Counted from the stretch's first letter, positions 8,858-17,626 are shown. The stretch is 64,000 nucleotides of DNA from Desulfobacteraceae bacterium (GCA_014237465.1 JABZFM010000001.1:124001-188000), one strand, 5' to 3'. Numbers and translations are program-made. The notes: generated from the letters alone by a model not told the origin.

Positions 8858-9604
8858 ATGAAAATTTTGGTTACTGCAAAACGGGTGACGGATCCGGACA
8901 TGAAGATCAAGGTCAAGGAAGACGGCACCGGGGTTGAGATGTCTTCCATGAGTTTTAAGGTCAATCCGTTTGATGAAATCGCCATTGAAGAAGCATTGCG
9001 GATTTGCGAAGACAAAGGCGGTGAAGTTGTTGTGGTCGGCATCGGCAGTGATAAGGCACAGACCGAAATTCGATACGGACTGAGCATGGGGGCTGATCGG
9101 GGCATTCATGTGAGCGCAGGCAGTGAGCTGGATTCGGATGCTGTTGCCCGTATTCTTAAAAAGGTTGTTGAAACAGAATCCCCGGATCTGGTTTTGCTGG
9201 GAAAGCAGGCAATTGACGTGGATGACAACCAGGTTTCACAGCTGCTGGCCGAATACCTTGGATGGGGACAGGCCTGTTTTGCTTCCAAAATAGAGATCAC
9301 TGAAAACACGGCACGTGTTGAACGCGAGGTGGATGGCGGTATCGAGGTGGTAGAGATAGATCTGCCCGGCGTTGTCAGCGCGGACCTGCGTCTAAATGAG
9401 CCGCGGTATCCGGCATTGCCTGCAATTATGAAGGCCAAGAAAAAAGAGATCAAAAAAATGACACCTGCAGATCTCGGGGTGGATACAACGCCCAGAGTCG
9501 TGATTACCCAATTGGCTGAACCTCCCCAGCGAAAGGGTGGCCGCATTGTAGAAGATGTGGCGGAACTTATCAAGGCGCTTAAGGAAGAAGCCAAAGTCAT
9601 TTAG
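8858..9604 (+). CDS. etfB: Electron transfer flavoprotein beta subunit
   Basis: A 248-residue ETF beta subunit. Family features are the N-terminal strand MKILVTAKRVTDPDMKI, NPFDEIAIEEALRI near residues 40-53, GRDAIDVDDNQ-like GKQAIDVDDNQVSQLLAEYL near residue 120, and LRLNEPRYPALPAIMKAKKK near residues 175-195, the ETF-beta signature region. It binds AMP and interacts with the dehydrogenase. AAGGGAG precedes ATG 8858. It pairs with etfA, from which it is separated by the 2-kb membrane oxidoreductase gene. Confidence 0.95.
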   Translation: MKILVTAKRVTDPDMKIKVKEDGTGVEMSSMSFKVNPFDEIAIEEALRICEDKGGEVVVVGIGSDKAQTEIRYGLSMGADRGIHVSAGSELDSDAVARILKKVVETESPDLVLLGKQAIDVDDNQVSQLLAEYLGWGQACFASKIEITENTARVEREVDGGIEVVEIDLPGVVSADLRLNEPRYPALPAIMKAKKKEIKKMTPADLGVDTTPRVVITQLAEPPQRKGGRIVEDVAELIKALKEEAKVI

Positions 9605-9643
9605 ATACCGAATGAAAACCGGTAAAGATTGAAAGGTAAGGGG

Positions 9644-10576
9644 ATGACACAAGAGTTTAAAATTCTGATCGCCATCGATGGGTCTGAAAGCGCAATGGGT
9701 GCGGTTCGATACGTCAGTCAGTTTCAAGACCCTAAAAAAACAACAATTACGCTCATCCATATTATGACGGACCTTCCTGAAGCCGTTGAAGATTTAAAAA
9801 ATATGCCAACGTTTGATGCACCGCCCATAGAAACGGATTCATGGCATTTGCAAATGAAAGCAGGCATTGAAAAAAAGATGACAGATGCCCGAGAGATATT
9901 CTTAAACGCCGGATACGAACAAAATGCGATTGAAATAAAAATCCGGAAACGGGCAAATGGGGTTGCAAAAGATATTATTGCTGAATCCGGCAAAGGATAT
10001 GATGCGGTTGTTGTCGGTCGCCGGGGGATGAACGATCCCACCGATATCATCGTTGGTGCGACTGCATATCGGATGATGAGCGGAATCCAGCATATGCCGG
10101 TTGTGGTGGTCGGGGATAAGCCCAGTCCGAATCATGTGTTAATCGGATTTGACGGCTCTGAAAATGCGTTTAATGCAGTAGATTGCGCCTGTTCATTGAT
10201 GCCCAAGGCCGGCCGCAAGGTGATGCTGTGTCATGTGGCGCAACGGATAAGCAGCTCTATGGATGACCGGAAAGTCTTCAGTGATGACCAGGAAAAGGTG
10301 TGGAAGGAACAAAGCCGCAGGCAGATCAGAGATCTGATGCAGGACGCAACGAACAGGCTGGTGGAAGCGGGCTTTGACCCTGATCGGATCGTTTGTGAGA
10401 TATTGGAAGGTAAAGTCAGCCGTGCGGTAGCCATTGCAAAAACCGCAGAAATTGAAGGATACGGGACTATCGTCACCGGGCGTCGGGGATTGTCGGTGAT
10501 CAAGGATTTTCTGATGGGGCGTGTCACCATGAAAGTGCTTCACAAGGCGCATGAGATGGCTGTCTGGATTGTTTAG
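9644..10576 (+). CDS. Universal stress protein, two UspA domains
   Basis: A 310-residue protein with two tandem UspA folds. Repeat one runs from FKILIAIDGSESAM to MPVVVVGD; repeat two starts HVLIGFDGSENAF near residue 162 and ends MAVWIV. The nucleotide-binding signatures VVVGRRGMND and IVTGRRGLSVIKDFLMGRVT are present in the respective halves, so ATP or AMP binding is likely. ATG 9644 has AAAGG about 8 bases upstream; an in-frame TTG at 9629 lacks a good site. It is the last gene of the etf group; its role in acid oxidation is unknown. Confidence 0.9.
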   Translation: MTQEFKILIAIDGSESAMGAVRYVSQFQDPKKTTITLIHIMTDLPEAVEDLKNMPTFDAPPIETDSWHLQMKAGIEKKMTDAREIFLNAGYEQNAIEIKIRKRANGVAKDIIAESGKGYDAVVVGRRGMNDPTDIIVGATAYRMMSGIQHMPVVVVGDKPSPNHVLIGFDGSENAFNAVDCACSLMPKAGRKVMLCHVAQRISSSMDDRKVFSDDQEKVWKEQSRRQIRDLMQDATNRLVEAGFDPDRIVCEILEGKVSRAVAIAKTAEIEGYGTIVTGRRGLSVIKDFLMGRVTMKVLHKAHEMAVWIV

Positions 10577-10580
10577 AAGC

Positions 10581-10712
10581 GGTTTCAAAACCCCATCTAA
10601 CACCCAATTACTGCGTTGTGGGTCTCCTCAAAATGCTCACATACACTTGTATGCTCCGCTTTTTCGTCGGCCCACGCCTTGTACTTGGATGTGATCTGAA
10701 GTTTTGAAAACC
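10581..10712. repeat. Long intergenic inverted repeat, copy 2
   Basis: Outer arms GGTTTCAAAAC (10581-10591) and GTTTTGAAAACC (10701-10712). The interior contains CTGCGTTGTGG, TGCTCACATACA, TGTATGCTCCGCTTTTTCG and CACGCCTTG. It is very similar in order and sequence to the copy at 32384-32526. It directly follows the universal stress protein gene. Confidence 0.8.
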
Positions 10713-10769
10713 ATTTCTAATAATATCGCTATTCAAATATCAAGCTAATTTCAAAGAGGGAGGCTTATC

Positions 10770-11966
10770 ATGTCCGTATTATTTACACCCCTTCGAATAG
10801 GTGGTCTTGAAATCAAGAACCGGTTTGTCCATGCCGGAACGTATGAAGTCATGGCGGATGAAAACGGGTTTGTCACAGATCAGCTTGTAAACCGATATAA
10901 AAATCTGGCCCGCGGGGAGGTCGCATTGATCATTCCCGGCTACATGAATGTGCATCCCCTGGGAAAGGCCACCCCTCACCAGGTATGCGCTGACAGTGAT
11001 GATAAAATTCCCGGCCTTAAGCGCCTGGCGGATACTATTCACGAGAACGGCGGCAAGGCATGCTTTCAATTGGCCCATGCCGGCAGGCAGACCAAAAAGG
11101 AATATACCGGCCACACCCCTATGGCGCCTTCTTCTGTTGGCTGGGACCCTATGTATATGGTCAGGCCCCGTGCCATGACGGAAGAAGATATTCATGAAGT
11201 CATTGAAGCGTATGCAAGTGCTGCCGCCCGTATGGTTGAGGCCGGAACAGACGCGATTCATCTCAGCGCAGGAGCCGGCTATCTGCCCAGCCAGTTTTTA
11301 TCCCCTTATTTAAATCAGCGCAAAGACAAATGGGGCGGTTCGGATAAAAATCGGTTTCGTTTTGTCAGGGAAACCGTATTGGCGGTTAAAAAGAAAATGC
11401 CTGACGGCATGCCGCTTGTCATGAAACTCAATGCCGTAGATTACACGCCCAAAGAAGGCGTGATGCCGGAAATGGCGCGTACATACGCAAAATGGCTGTC
11501 TGAGATGGGTGTTGAAGCGTTAGAAATTACTACCGGAACCACTATTTATTCAAACATGCATATGTGGCGGGGGGAGGTGCCGCTTGCTGAAATCATGAGG
11601 ACGGTTCCTTTATGGCAGAAACCAGTGGCCTGGCTGATGCTGCGGGGCATGGTGGGGAAATTTGACTTTGAGGAAATGTGGAATTTAAAGCACGCAAAGT
11701 TTATCAAGCCGGTTCTGGGAAAAACCAAAATGTTTGTGGTGGGCGGAAACCGGCGGGTGGAGCAGATGGAGAAACTGATTGAAAACGGTGATGCGGATGC
11801 TATCTCCATGTGCCGTCCGTTCATCCGGGAGCCGTTTTTGGTCAAAAGAATCAAAGAGGGTAAAACCAAAAAGGCGGCCTGTATTTCCTGCAACAAGTGC
11901 GTCGGGGCGGTTGTTAATGATATGCCCCTGCGGTGCTATACGGATGGGTTGCCCGAGAAGAAATGA
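10770..11966 (+). CDS. Old-yellow-enzyme family NAD(P)H:flavin oxidoreductase with Fe-S motif
   Basis: A 398-residue FMN-dependent TIM barrel of the old yellow enzyme family. It begins LFTPLRIGGLEIKNRFVHAG and has GGKACFQLAHAGRQ near residue 95 and DAIHLSAGAGYLPSQFLSPY near residue 170. A C-terminal CISCNKC near residue 371 plus a later cysteine (PLRCYTDG) resembles the [4Fe-4S] ligands of the 2,4-dienoyl-CoA reductase branch. The FAD/NAD domain of that branch is absent, so electrons must come from a partner. GAGGGAGG precedes the ATG. Position after the etf genes suggests reduction or oxidation of an unsaturated CoA ester or ring, which is not proven. Confidence 0.85.
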   Translation: MSVLFTPLRIGGLEIKNRFVHAGTYEVMADENGFVTDQLVNRYKNLARGEVALIIPGYMNVHPLGKATPHQVCADSDDKIPGLKRLADTIHENGGKACFQLAHAGRQTKKEYTGHTPMAPSSVGWDPMYMVRPRAMTEEDIHEVIEAYASAAARMVEAGTDAIHLSAGAGYLPSQFLSPYLNQRKDKWGGSDKNRFRFVRETVLAVKKKMPDGMPLVMKLNAVDYTPKEGVMPEMARTYAKWLSEMGVEALEITTGTTIYSNMHMWRGEVPLAEIMRTVPLWQKPVAWLMLRGMVGKFDFEEMWNLKHAKFIKPVLGKTKMFVVGGNRRVEQMEKLIENGDADAISMCRPFIREPFLVKRIKEGKTKKAACISCNKCVGAVVNDMPLRCYTDGLPEKK

Positions 11967-12015
11967 TTGGATCAGATAGAAAATGGTAATAAATTATTTT
12001 CATTAAAGGGACACA

Positions 12016-12795
12016 ATGAGCCAAGCGCTGACTGAAAAGGTAAAAAAAATTGCATTATCTCATGGCGCTGATCTTGTTGCGATAGTTAACGTCAGTGATT
12101 TACCAGAGCATAATGAAAGCATTACTTCGATCTTGCCCACATCACAGACTGTAATCGTAGTTGCCGCTAAACATAGTCTCGCCGCAATACGTTCAACCAA
12201 CAATCAAGTCGCCCAGTTTGATACGATTCATACCTATGACGCATGTGCCCGGGCAGCTCATATTACTGCCCGTTTTTTGGAATCAGCAAGTTTTTCTTCA
12301 GCAGCCGTTCCGGCATTTATTCCCATAGAAATGGAATCACCGAAACATGGCATGCGAGGCGAGATCTGCTGGCGAAGAGCGGGTGTAAGGGGTGGTCTGG
12401 GATCTTACGGTGAAAACGGCCTGCTCGTCACTCCTGAGTTTGGATCTGCCATAAGGATTTCAGGACTTGTAACGTCAGCGGAGCTAACCGGAGATTCTCC
12501 TTTAGATGAAGATGTCTGTGACCATTGTATGAAATGTATTGAGGCCTGTCCCGCAGGGGCGCTTATGGGGGAAGGAAAGATAAACAAGAAGTTATGCGGT
12601 GATGTGATATTTAAATATGGCTTACGTTTTTTTCAGGATTTTATTATCGATCTCGTGAATAAACAGCCTGATGAAGCGGAAGCGGTTATCAACAGTTATG
12701 GATTAAGAGAAATGTGGCAAACGTTTATGACCGGAAACTATTATTACTGTTATAAGTGTCAGTCACAGTGTCTTGCGACAAAATTTCCAAGATAA
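12016..12795 (+). CDS. 4Fe-4S protein related to epoxyqueuosine reductase (QueG-like)
   Basis: A 259-residue protein. The N-terminal region resembles the DUF1730/QueG fold, with RAGVRGGLGSYGENGLLVTP near residue 118 taking the place of the usual GKN loop. A [4Fe-4S] motif CDHCMKCIEACPAGAL lies near residues 172-187 and a C-terminal CYKCQSQC could hold a second cluster. It is shorter than real QueG and lacks its C-terminal repeat, so a different substrate is likely. Such stand-alone members are common in anaerobes and are often called reductive-dehalogenase-like Fe-S proteins. AAAGGG precedes the ATG. Confidence 0.75.
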   Translation: MSQALTEKVKKIALSHGADLVAIVNVSDLPEHNESITSILPTSQTVIVVAAKHSLAAIRSTNNQVAQFDTIHTYDACARAAHITARFLESASFSSAAVPAFIPIEMESPKHGMRGEICWRRAGVRGGLGSYGENGLLVTPEFGSAIRISGLVTSAELTGDSPLDEDVCDHCMKCIEACPAGALMGEGKINKKLCGDVIFKYGLRFFQDFIIDLVNKQPDEAEAVINSYGLREMWQTFMTGNYYYCYKCQSQCLATKFPR

Positions 12796-12855
12796 TTCAT
12801 CAAGCAAGCACAAGTGCTGATTTAAAGTTATTTCAAAAATTGAGGAGGACATTGC

Positions 12856-13239
12856 ATGCCCAAACAAGCGTATTATCAAAAAATGTTTTTGCTCGGTGCG
12901 ATCTGGAACTGGGTGGCAACCAGTACATTTATTTTTGGATATAAAATCCTGTTTCCATTATTCGGGATGTCGCTACCCGTGTATCCGGTGTTTTTCCTCA
13001 TGTTTTTAGGCTTATGCTTTATTTTCGGTATTGGCTATTACTGGGTATCAAAGGATTTAACGAAAAATCATGATATTGTCAGGCTGGGTATTATCGGCAA
13101 GCTGATTGTATTTGTTGGTTTGTCATGGGCGGGTGTCACCGGCCAGGTGCATTTTATTCTGATTGGACCGGGAATTGTGGATCTCGTTTTTGCGATTCTC
13201 TACATTGAATTTCTGATGACATATAAAAAGGGAGTTTGA
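12856..13239 (+). CDS. Small four-helix membrane protein
   Basis: A 127-residue protein with four hydrophobic stretches: FLLGAIWNWVATSTFIFG, PVYPVFFLMFLGLCFIFGI, LGIIGKLIVFVGLSWAG and FILIGPGIVDLVFAILYIEF. GAGGAGG lies upstream of ATG 12856. Three bases separate its stop from the next gene, a short-chain dehydrogenase, so they are probably cotranscribed. I do not recognise the family; no catalytic motif is seen. Confidence 0.75.
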   Translation: MPKQAYYQKMFLLGAIWNWVATSTFIFGYKILFPLFGMSLPVYPVFFLMFLGLCFIFGIGYYWVSKDLTKNHDIVRLGIIGKLIVFVGLSWAGVTGQVHFILIGPGIVDLVFAILYIEFLMTYKKGV

Positions 13240-13242
13240 AGA

Positions 13243-14028
13243 ATGAATAAAAAATCGATTCTGATTACCGGCGCTGCATCGGGCATTGGGCGGGAAACCG
13301 CCTTGTTTTTTGCAAAAAAAGACTGGTTTGTGGGTATTTTTGATGTCAATGACGCAGGGTTGAAAACGCTTGAATCTGAAATCGGCAAACCCAACTGCTT
13401 TTCCGGAATTATGGATGTGGCGGACCCTGAGAGTGTTCAAAAGGGGGTTGATGCGTTTGCGAAAAAAACAGAAGGCAACTTAAATGTTTTACTCAATAAC
13501 GCGGGTATTTTGGAATTCGGACTCTATGAGAATATTCCATTAAAGCGTCACCTTCAAATAGTTGATGTAAATTTCAAAGGATGTTTGAATTGTATTTATT
13601 CTTGTCTGCCATATCTTAAAAAAACAACCGACGCTCGAATTATCAACATGTCGTCTATTTCATCATTGTATGGTGCTCCTGAACTCTCTGTTTATGCATC
13701 AACCAAACATGCATTATCCGCAATGACGGAGGCTCTGGATATCGAATTGGAGCCCCATGGCATAGTCGTCTGCGATATCAAACCCCCGTATGTTAAAACG
13801 CCGATGCTTAAGGGCGGGGAGAACTCAAAAAGCCTAAAGATATTGAGAGTTATAGGCGGCCAAACGAATGCGGGAAAAGTCGCCAAAACAGTCTGGAAGG
13901 CCGCAAATAAAAATAAGCTCCATTGGAAAATAGGATTTACCCATTTGATGGCTTTTCATTGCTGGTTTTTGCCATTTACAGTGCGATTTGTCGTAAAATT
14001 GATGACCATGTCAGGAATTAAAAAATAA
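13243..14028 (+). CDS. Short-chain dehydrogenase/reductase
   Basis: A 261-residue classical SDR. It has the cofactor motif TGAASGIGRE (residues 8-17), NNAG near residue 86, the catalytic serine in INMSSISS and the YASTK tyrosine-lysine pair near residue 150. After that, KPPYVKTPM closes the cofactor site. A C-terminal hydrophobic stretch (HLMAFHCWFLPFTVRFVVKL) suggests membrane association. AAAAGGGAG upstream gives a good ribosome binding site. It is followed after 16 bases by an epimerase-like gene. The substrate is unknown. Confidence 0.9.
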   Translation: MNKKSILITGAASGIGRETALFFAKKDWFVGIFDVNDAGLKTLESEIGKPNCFSGIMDVADPESVQKGVDAFAKKTEGNLNVLLNNAGILEFGLYENIPLKRHLQIVDVNFKGCLNCIYSCLPYLKKTTDARIINMSSISSLYGAPELSVYASTKHALSAMTEALDIELEPHGIVVCDIKPPYVKTPMLKGGENSKSLKILRVIGGQTNAGKVAKTVWKAANKNKLHWKIGFTHLMAFHCWFLPFTVRFVVKLMTMSGIKK

Positions 14029-14044
14029 GAAAAAAGGAATTTTC

Positions 14045-14983
14045 ATGAATATTCTAATCACCGGCGCAGCCGGGTATATCGGCGGAAAACTTGTTAAAAG
14101 TCTTTGTAAAAAAGACTGGGTGGATACGGTGGTGGGGACCGATATTAATGAACCGTCATTTAAACATCCCAAATACAAATTTGTTGTCAGGGATATCCGC
14201 AAGTCCATGGATGATGTTTTCGAGAACAACGGAATTGATACCGTGGTTCATTCGGCATATGTGCTTCCGCCAATTCATGACAAGGGACTTATGGAAGATA
14301 TCAATAAAGGCGGCACCCGAAATGTTCTGGAAGCCTCAGTCAAAGCCGGCGTAAAACAGATTTTATATACCAGCTCCACCACTGCCTATGGATTCTATGC
14401 GGATAATGATGAACCATTGACTGAAGAAAGCCCGTTGCGGGGAAATGATGATTTTATTTATGCTAAAAATAAAAAAGAGATTGAAGCGATCATGCAGGCA
14501 TTTATTTTATCGCATCCCGCAATCGCTGTAACCATTGTCCGCCCATGTTTTGTGGTCGGTCCCGGGTTTACCAATCCCATGGCCGAGCATTTACAGAAAA
14601 AACTGGTGATGATGCCGGCAAAAACACTTCCCTGGCAGTTTGTGCATGAGGATGACCTGATAAACGTCATGGCCTTGCTGCTGGAAAAGCGTGTCGCCGG
14701 AGCGTTCAATATAACCGGAGAAGGGACAATGACGTTTTCCGAGATGGTTAAAATGCTGGGAAATATCCGAATCCCCATTCCCTGGCCGATCATTTACCCG
14801 TTAAATAACCTGTCCTGGTTTTTGAGATTGACCTTTATGACCAAATTTCCTTCCCCGGGCATGCGGATGATGGTGCATCCGTGGATTGCCAGTTCAAAAA
14901 AACTTCATGAGACGATAGATTATAAATTCAAGTATGACTCAAAGAGTGCTTTCAGAGACTTTGCTATATCAGTGAAAAAATAG
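14045..14983 (+). CDS. NAD-dependent epimerase/dehydratase family protein
   Basis: A 312-residue extended SDR. TGAAGYIGGKL (residues 6-16) binds NAD(P), TSSTTAYGF carries the catalytic serine/threonine, and YAKNK has the tyrosine-lysine pair near residue 139. VRPCFVVGPG is a typical epimerase segment. AAAAAGG precedes the start. It probably forms a unit with the SDR and the small membrane protein upstream. Similar proteins act on sugar nucleotides or on hydroxysteroid-like or terpenoid alcohols, and the sequence alone does not decide between them. Confidence 0.88.
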   Translation: MNILITGAAGYIGGKLVKSLCKKDWVDTVVGTDINEPSFKHPKYKFVVRDIRKSMDDVFENNGIDTVVHSAYVLPPIHDKGLMEDINKGGTRNVLEASVKAGVKQILYTSSTTAYGFYADNDEPLTEESPLRGNDDFIYAKNKKEIEAIMQAFILSHPAIAVTIVRPCFVVGPGFTNPMAEHLQKKLVMMPAKTLPWQFVHEDDLINVMALLLEKRVAGAFNITGEGTMTFSEMVKMLGNIRIPIPWPIIYPLNNLSWFLRLTFMTKFPSPGMRMMVHPWIASSKKLHETIDYKFKYDSKSAFRDFAISVKK

Positions 14984-15269
14984 AATCAGGTATTTTCGTT
15001 GCATCGAAAGGAGTTTGTAGGGCAATTACCGATAATAAAATCAGCAACGACTGACATGAAAATCAGAGGATAACGGATATTATTCACCTGCGCTTTGTTG
15101 TAGGTTGATTTTGGTGGTGTGTGCTAATTTTTTTATACCTCCTCTGTGATATGCTGATGCTGATTTTTTCAGTGTCAGCATATTTGATTTTGGGGGCATA
15201 ATTAGCTGAATCTATCAGATTTAAAGCGTTTAGGGTTGTCGGAATCCCATCTGTCAATTTTTAAAATGA
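14984..15269. other. Gap without gene, one hairpin
   Basis: No convincing reading frame. The arms ATATGCTGATGCTG (15149-15162) and CAGTGTCAGCATAT (15170-15183) form a hairpin with a T-rich loop. The gap ends at the broken 5' edge of a histidine kinase remnant, so it probably contains the deletion junction. Confidence 0.55.
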
Positions 15270-15870
15270 TTGGCCCGTGAGATCCATGATGACCTGGGGC
15301 AGTCATTGACGGCAATCAAGATGGACGCATCCTGGCTCAAAAGCAAAATACCTGAAGATCGAAAAGTGCTCAGTGATAAGGCCCAGGGGACGATATCGCT
15401 TATAGATTCAGTGATTCAATCGGTGAAAAGAATTTCCGCGCAACTCCGTCCCGGCTTATTGGATGATCTGGGCCTTTCGGCGGCCATTGAATGGCAGGCA
15501 GGAGACTATCAGAAGCGGAGCGGGATAGATATTAATGTGACCATTGAACCGGATGAAATTTTTCTGGATGAAGACCTTTCGATTGCCATTTTCAGGGTCT
15601 GCCAGGAAGCTTTGACCAATGTGGTCCGGCATTCCGGTGCAACCGATGCCCGGGTACACCTGACAAAAAACAGTAAAAATGTGGCGCTTGTTGTGGAGGA
15701 TAACGGGATCGGGATCACTGAAAAAGAACTGGCCAAAAAGAATTCATTCGGCCTGATCGGGATGCGGGAGCGGATTCATGCGTTGGGGGGGGCGAATCAA
15801 AATTTCCAGGATCCAGGCCGGCGGCACGAAAGTGGCAGTGCGGGTTCCGGTCGGAATAGAAGGTAATTGA
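15270..15870 (+). pseudogene. Histidine kinase remnant (HisKA_3 + HATPase), 5' truncated and frameshifted
   Basis: The frame opens right after a TGA with AREIHDDLGQSLTAIKMDAS, the HisKA_3 phospho-acceptor box, so the whole sensor part is missing. The HATPase core follows (EALTNVVRHSGATDARVHL, VEDNGIGI, SFGLIGMRERIHALGG). At a run of 8 G (15785-15792) the frame breaks; with 7 G it would continue RIKISRIQAGGTKVAVRVPV and stop at 15868-15870. Two independent lesions show this is a decaying NarL-type kinase. The convergent response regulator 220 bases away is its likely former partner. Confidence 0.85.
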
Positions 15871-15952
15871 TGCGTTAAACGGCATTGCCGGTTGGAATTC
15901 TTTCCCGACAAATGGAATTTAAATTTATTGGATTTGTAAAAAGATAAAATTA

Positions 15953-16023
15953 ACCACAGAGCACTGAGATCACAGAGAAAAAAAATTAAAGAAAAGTCTT
16001 TTTCTCTGTCTCCTCTGTGGTGA
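15953..16023. repeat. Inverted repeat of ACCACAGAG type between kinase remnant and regulator
   Basis: The left arm 15953-15981 (ACCACAGAGCACTGAGATC...) and the right arm 15999-16023 (...CTCCTCTGTGGTGA) are complementary. It lies between two convergent genes and could stop transcription from both sides. A related fragment (TTCACCACAGATCACAGAGG) occurs at 24972-24991. This CACAGAG sequence is a common intergenic repeat type. Confidence 0.7.
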
Positions 16024-16090
16024 AAAAAGGATTTCAAAAGAACTTTCAAGTTACTTTCTGCAAATTACGAAGTTATTTTTGAGCGAGCTC

Positions 16091-16723
16091 CTACTGTACC
16101 AGCATATTCTTAATGGCGTAATGGATTATTCCCGCATTATTTTTCATATTCATTTTCTGTAGAATTCTGGACCGGTAGGTGCTGATTGTTTTTTCACTCA
16201 AAAACAGGTTTTCGGCAATATTTTTGATCGTTTCTCCGGAAGCAATCATGCACAGGACCTGATATTCACGATCAGACAGGGTTGCGTGAGCCGGTTGATC
16301 GTGGTCAGATAACAATATGTCAGCCAGGTTTTCGGCAAATGACGGGCTGATATATTTTCTTCCCTGGGAAACTTTGCGAATGGCCTTGACCAGTTCCGAT
16401 GGCGCGCTTTCTTTTGTCAGATAACCGGAAGCCCCTGCCTTTAAAACCCGAACGGCATATTGTTCTTCCGGATGCATGCTTAATACCAGGACCTGGATGG
16501 CGGGTAACTGTCTCTTGATTTGTTTTAGGACATCCAGCACATTTGTACCGGGCATAGTAATGTCCAAGACAACCACATCGTATTTGTTCAGTAGTACTTT
16601 CTGAATTAACTCATTGCCGTCACAGGCCTCATCGCATACCGTCATATCCGGTGTGTCGGCGATAATCTGTTTCAGCCCTTCGCGGACAATGGAATGGTCA
16701 TCCGCGATAATTATTTTAATCAT
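16091..16723 (-). CDS. Response regulator, NarL/FixJ family
   Basis: A 210-residue regulator. The receiver domain has the acidic pair DD at residues 8-9, phospho-acceptor Asp54 in VVVLDITMPG, and the conserved lysine in YLTKES. The C-terminal LuxR-type helix-turn-helix spans about residues 145-205 (LSDREYQVLCMIASGETIKN, then NLFLSEKTISTYRSRILQKM). It is intact, unlike the neighbouring kinase. Palindromic TGTAGG sites lie upstream of its start in the divergent spacer, suggesting autoregulation or control of the divergent gene. An orphaned regulator may now be phosphorylated by another kinase. Confidence 0.93.
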   Translation of the reverse strand: MIKIIIADDHSIVREGLKQIIADTPDMTVCDEACDGNELIQKVLLNKYDVVVLDITMPGTNVLDVLKQIKRQLPAIQVLVLSMHPEEQYAVRVLKAGASGYLTKESAPSELVKAIRKVSQGRKYISPSFAENLADILLSDHDQPAHATLSDREYQVLCMIASGETIKNIAENLFLSEKTISTYRSRILQKMNMKNNAGIIHYAIKNMLVQ

Positions 16724-16846
16724 TTCGTTTGTACCTGTTTTCGGGCAGTTGTTTTTTTAAGCCGCTTCCGTGGTTTGGTTATTAAAAATTACTATTAATA
16801 TATATCAGAAACCCGGAGGATTGTATCCGTCTTTTTCTGATCCTTT

Positions 16847-16924
16847 TGTAGGCGTTATATTATTTTAATGTAGGGATTTTCCTACAAATGAATGGCTGGT
16901 TATTTTTGTAGGGAAAAACCTGAC
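16847..16924. promoter_or_regulatory. Candidate operator cluster, TGTAGG-N6-CCTACA
   Basis: In the 316-base divergent spacer there is a perfect 18-base palindrome TGTAGGGATTTTCCTACA (16869-16886). A second, imperfect copy TGTAGGGAAAAACCTGAC lies at 16907-16924, and a half site TGTAGG at 16847-16852. Spacings of 22 and 38 bases are compatible with binding along one or related faces of the helix. A LuxR-type dimer such as the adjacent regulator would fit. No other use of this spacer is visible. Confidence 0.6.
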
Positions 16925-17039
16925 AAAAAAATCAGCAAAAATCCTATAAGATTATCAGGAACATCCCGATATTGCGGTGATTATTTTTCTGTTAAGTTAT
17001 ATTCAATCTTAATCATTAGACGCAATCGGGAAAAAATAT

Positions 17040-17561
17040 ATGCCTGCAAAAATACATAATTCCGCATTGTTTTTAGCGGTAGTGATATCATTGATCTATG
17101 CTGTGTGCTGGGTGCCTTTTGCGATTTTTTTTGACAAAATTATTCTGTTTTCAATCAACCATCAGGTTCAGCCCGCTAAATTACAGTTTTTGATTGGTTT
17201 TCTGTATTTATCCAGCACCACGTTTCTGGTTTTTATTTTAATGAAGCATCAAGTACGCCAAACTGCCCTTCTTCAGTCTAAATTAGAAATTGCGGATGAA
17301 ACTTTTGAAAACCGGGTGAAGCTGCGCACCGCTGAACTTGAAAAATCATTTGGAGAGTTGAAAACATTGAAGGGGATTATTCCAATCTGTGCCCATTGCA
17401 AAAGCATAAGAAATGGCTCCGGCCAATGGGAACACATAGAAGCATATATTCAAAAACACTCTGGGATAGAGTTCTCCCATGGACTGTGTCCTGATTGTGA
17501 TAAAGAACTGTATGGGGATAAACGTGTGCTCTTTCAAACGATTGCCAGTAAATACTCCTGA
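17040..17561 (+). CDS. Membrane protein with C-terminal CxxC/CPxC domain
   Basis: A 173-residue protein. Two membrane segments (about residues 8-32 and 48-71) are followed by a charged coiled-coil stretch (about 80-112). A compact domain with IPICAHCKSIRN and, 37 residues on, LCPDCDKELYG follows. The four cysteines look like a zinc or metal site. This C-terminal domain is known from the ends of many PAS and response-regulator proteins of Desulfobacterota, where its function is not established. It stands divergent to the response regulator and shares the spacer with the TGTAGG palindromes, so it may belong to the same signalling unit. Confidence 0.7.
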   Translation: MPAKIHNSALFLAVVISLIYAVCWVPFAIFFDKIILFSINHQVQPAKLQFLIGFLYLSSTTFLVFILMKHQVRQTALLQSKLEIADETFENRVKLRTAELEKSFGELKTLKGIIPICAHCKSIRNGSGQWEHIEAYIQKHSGIEFSHGLCPDCDKELYGDKRVLFQTIASKYS

Positions 17562-17626
17562 AAAGCCGAAGTGCGATTTTATCTTTGACGAGATACTAAT
17601 CTAACATTTTCATTCCGTCCCATACG

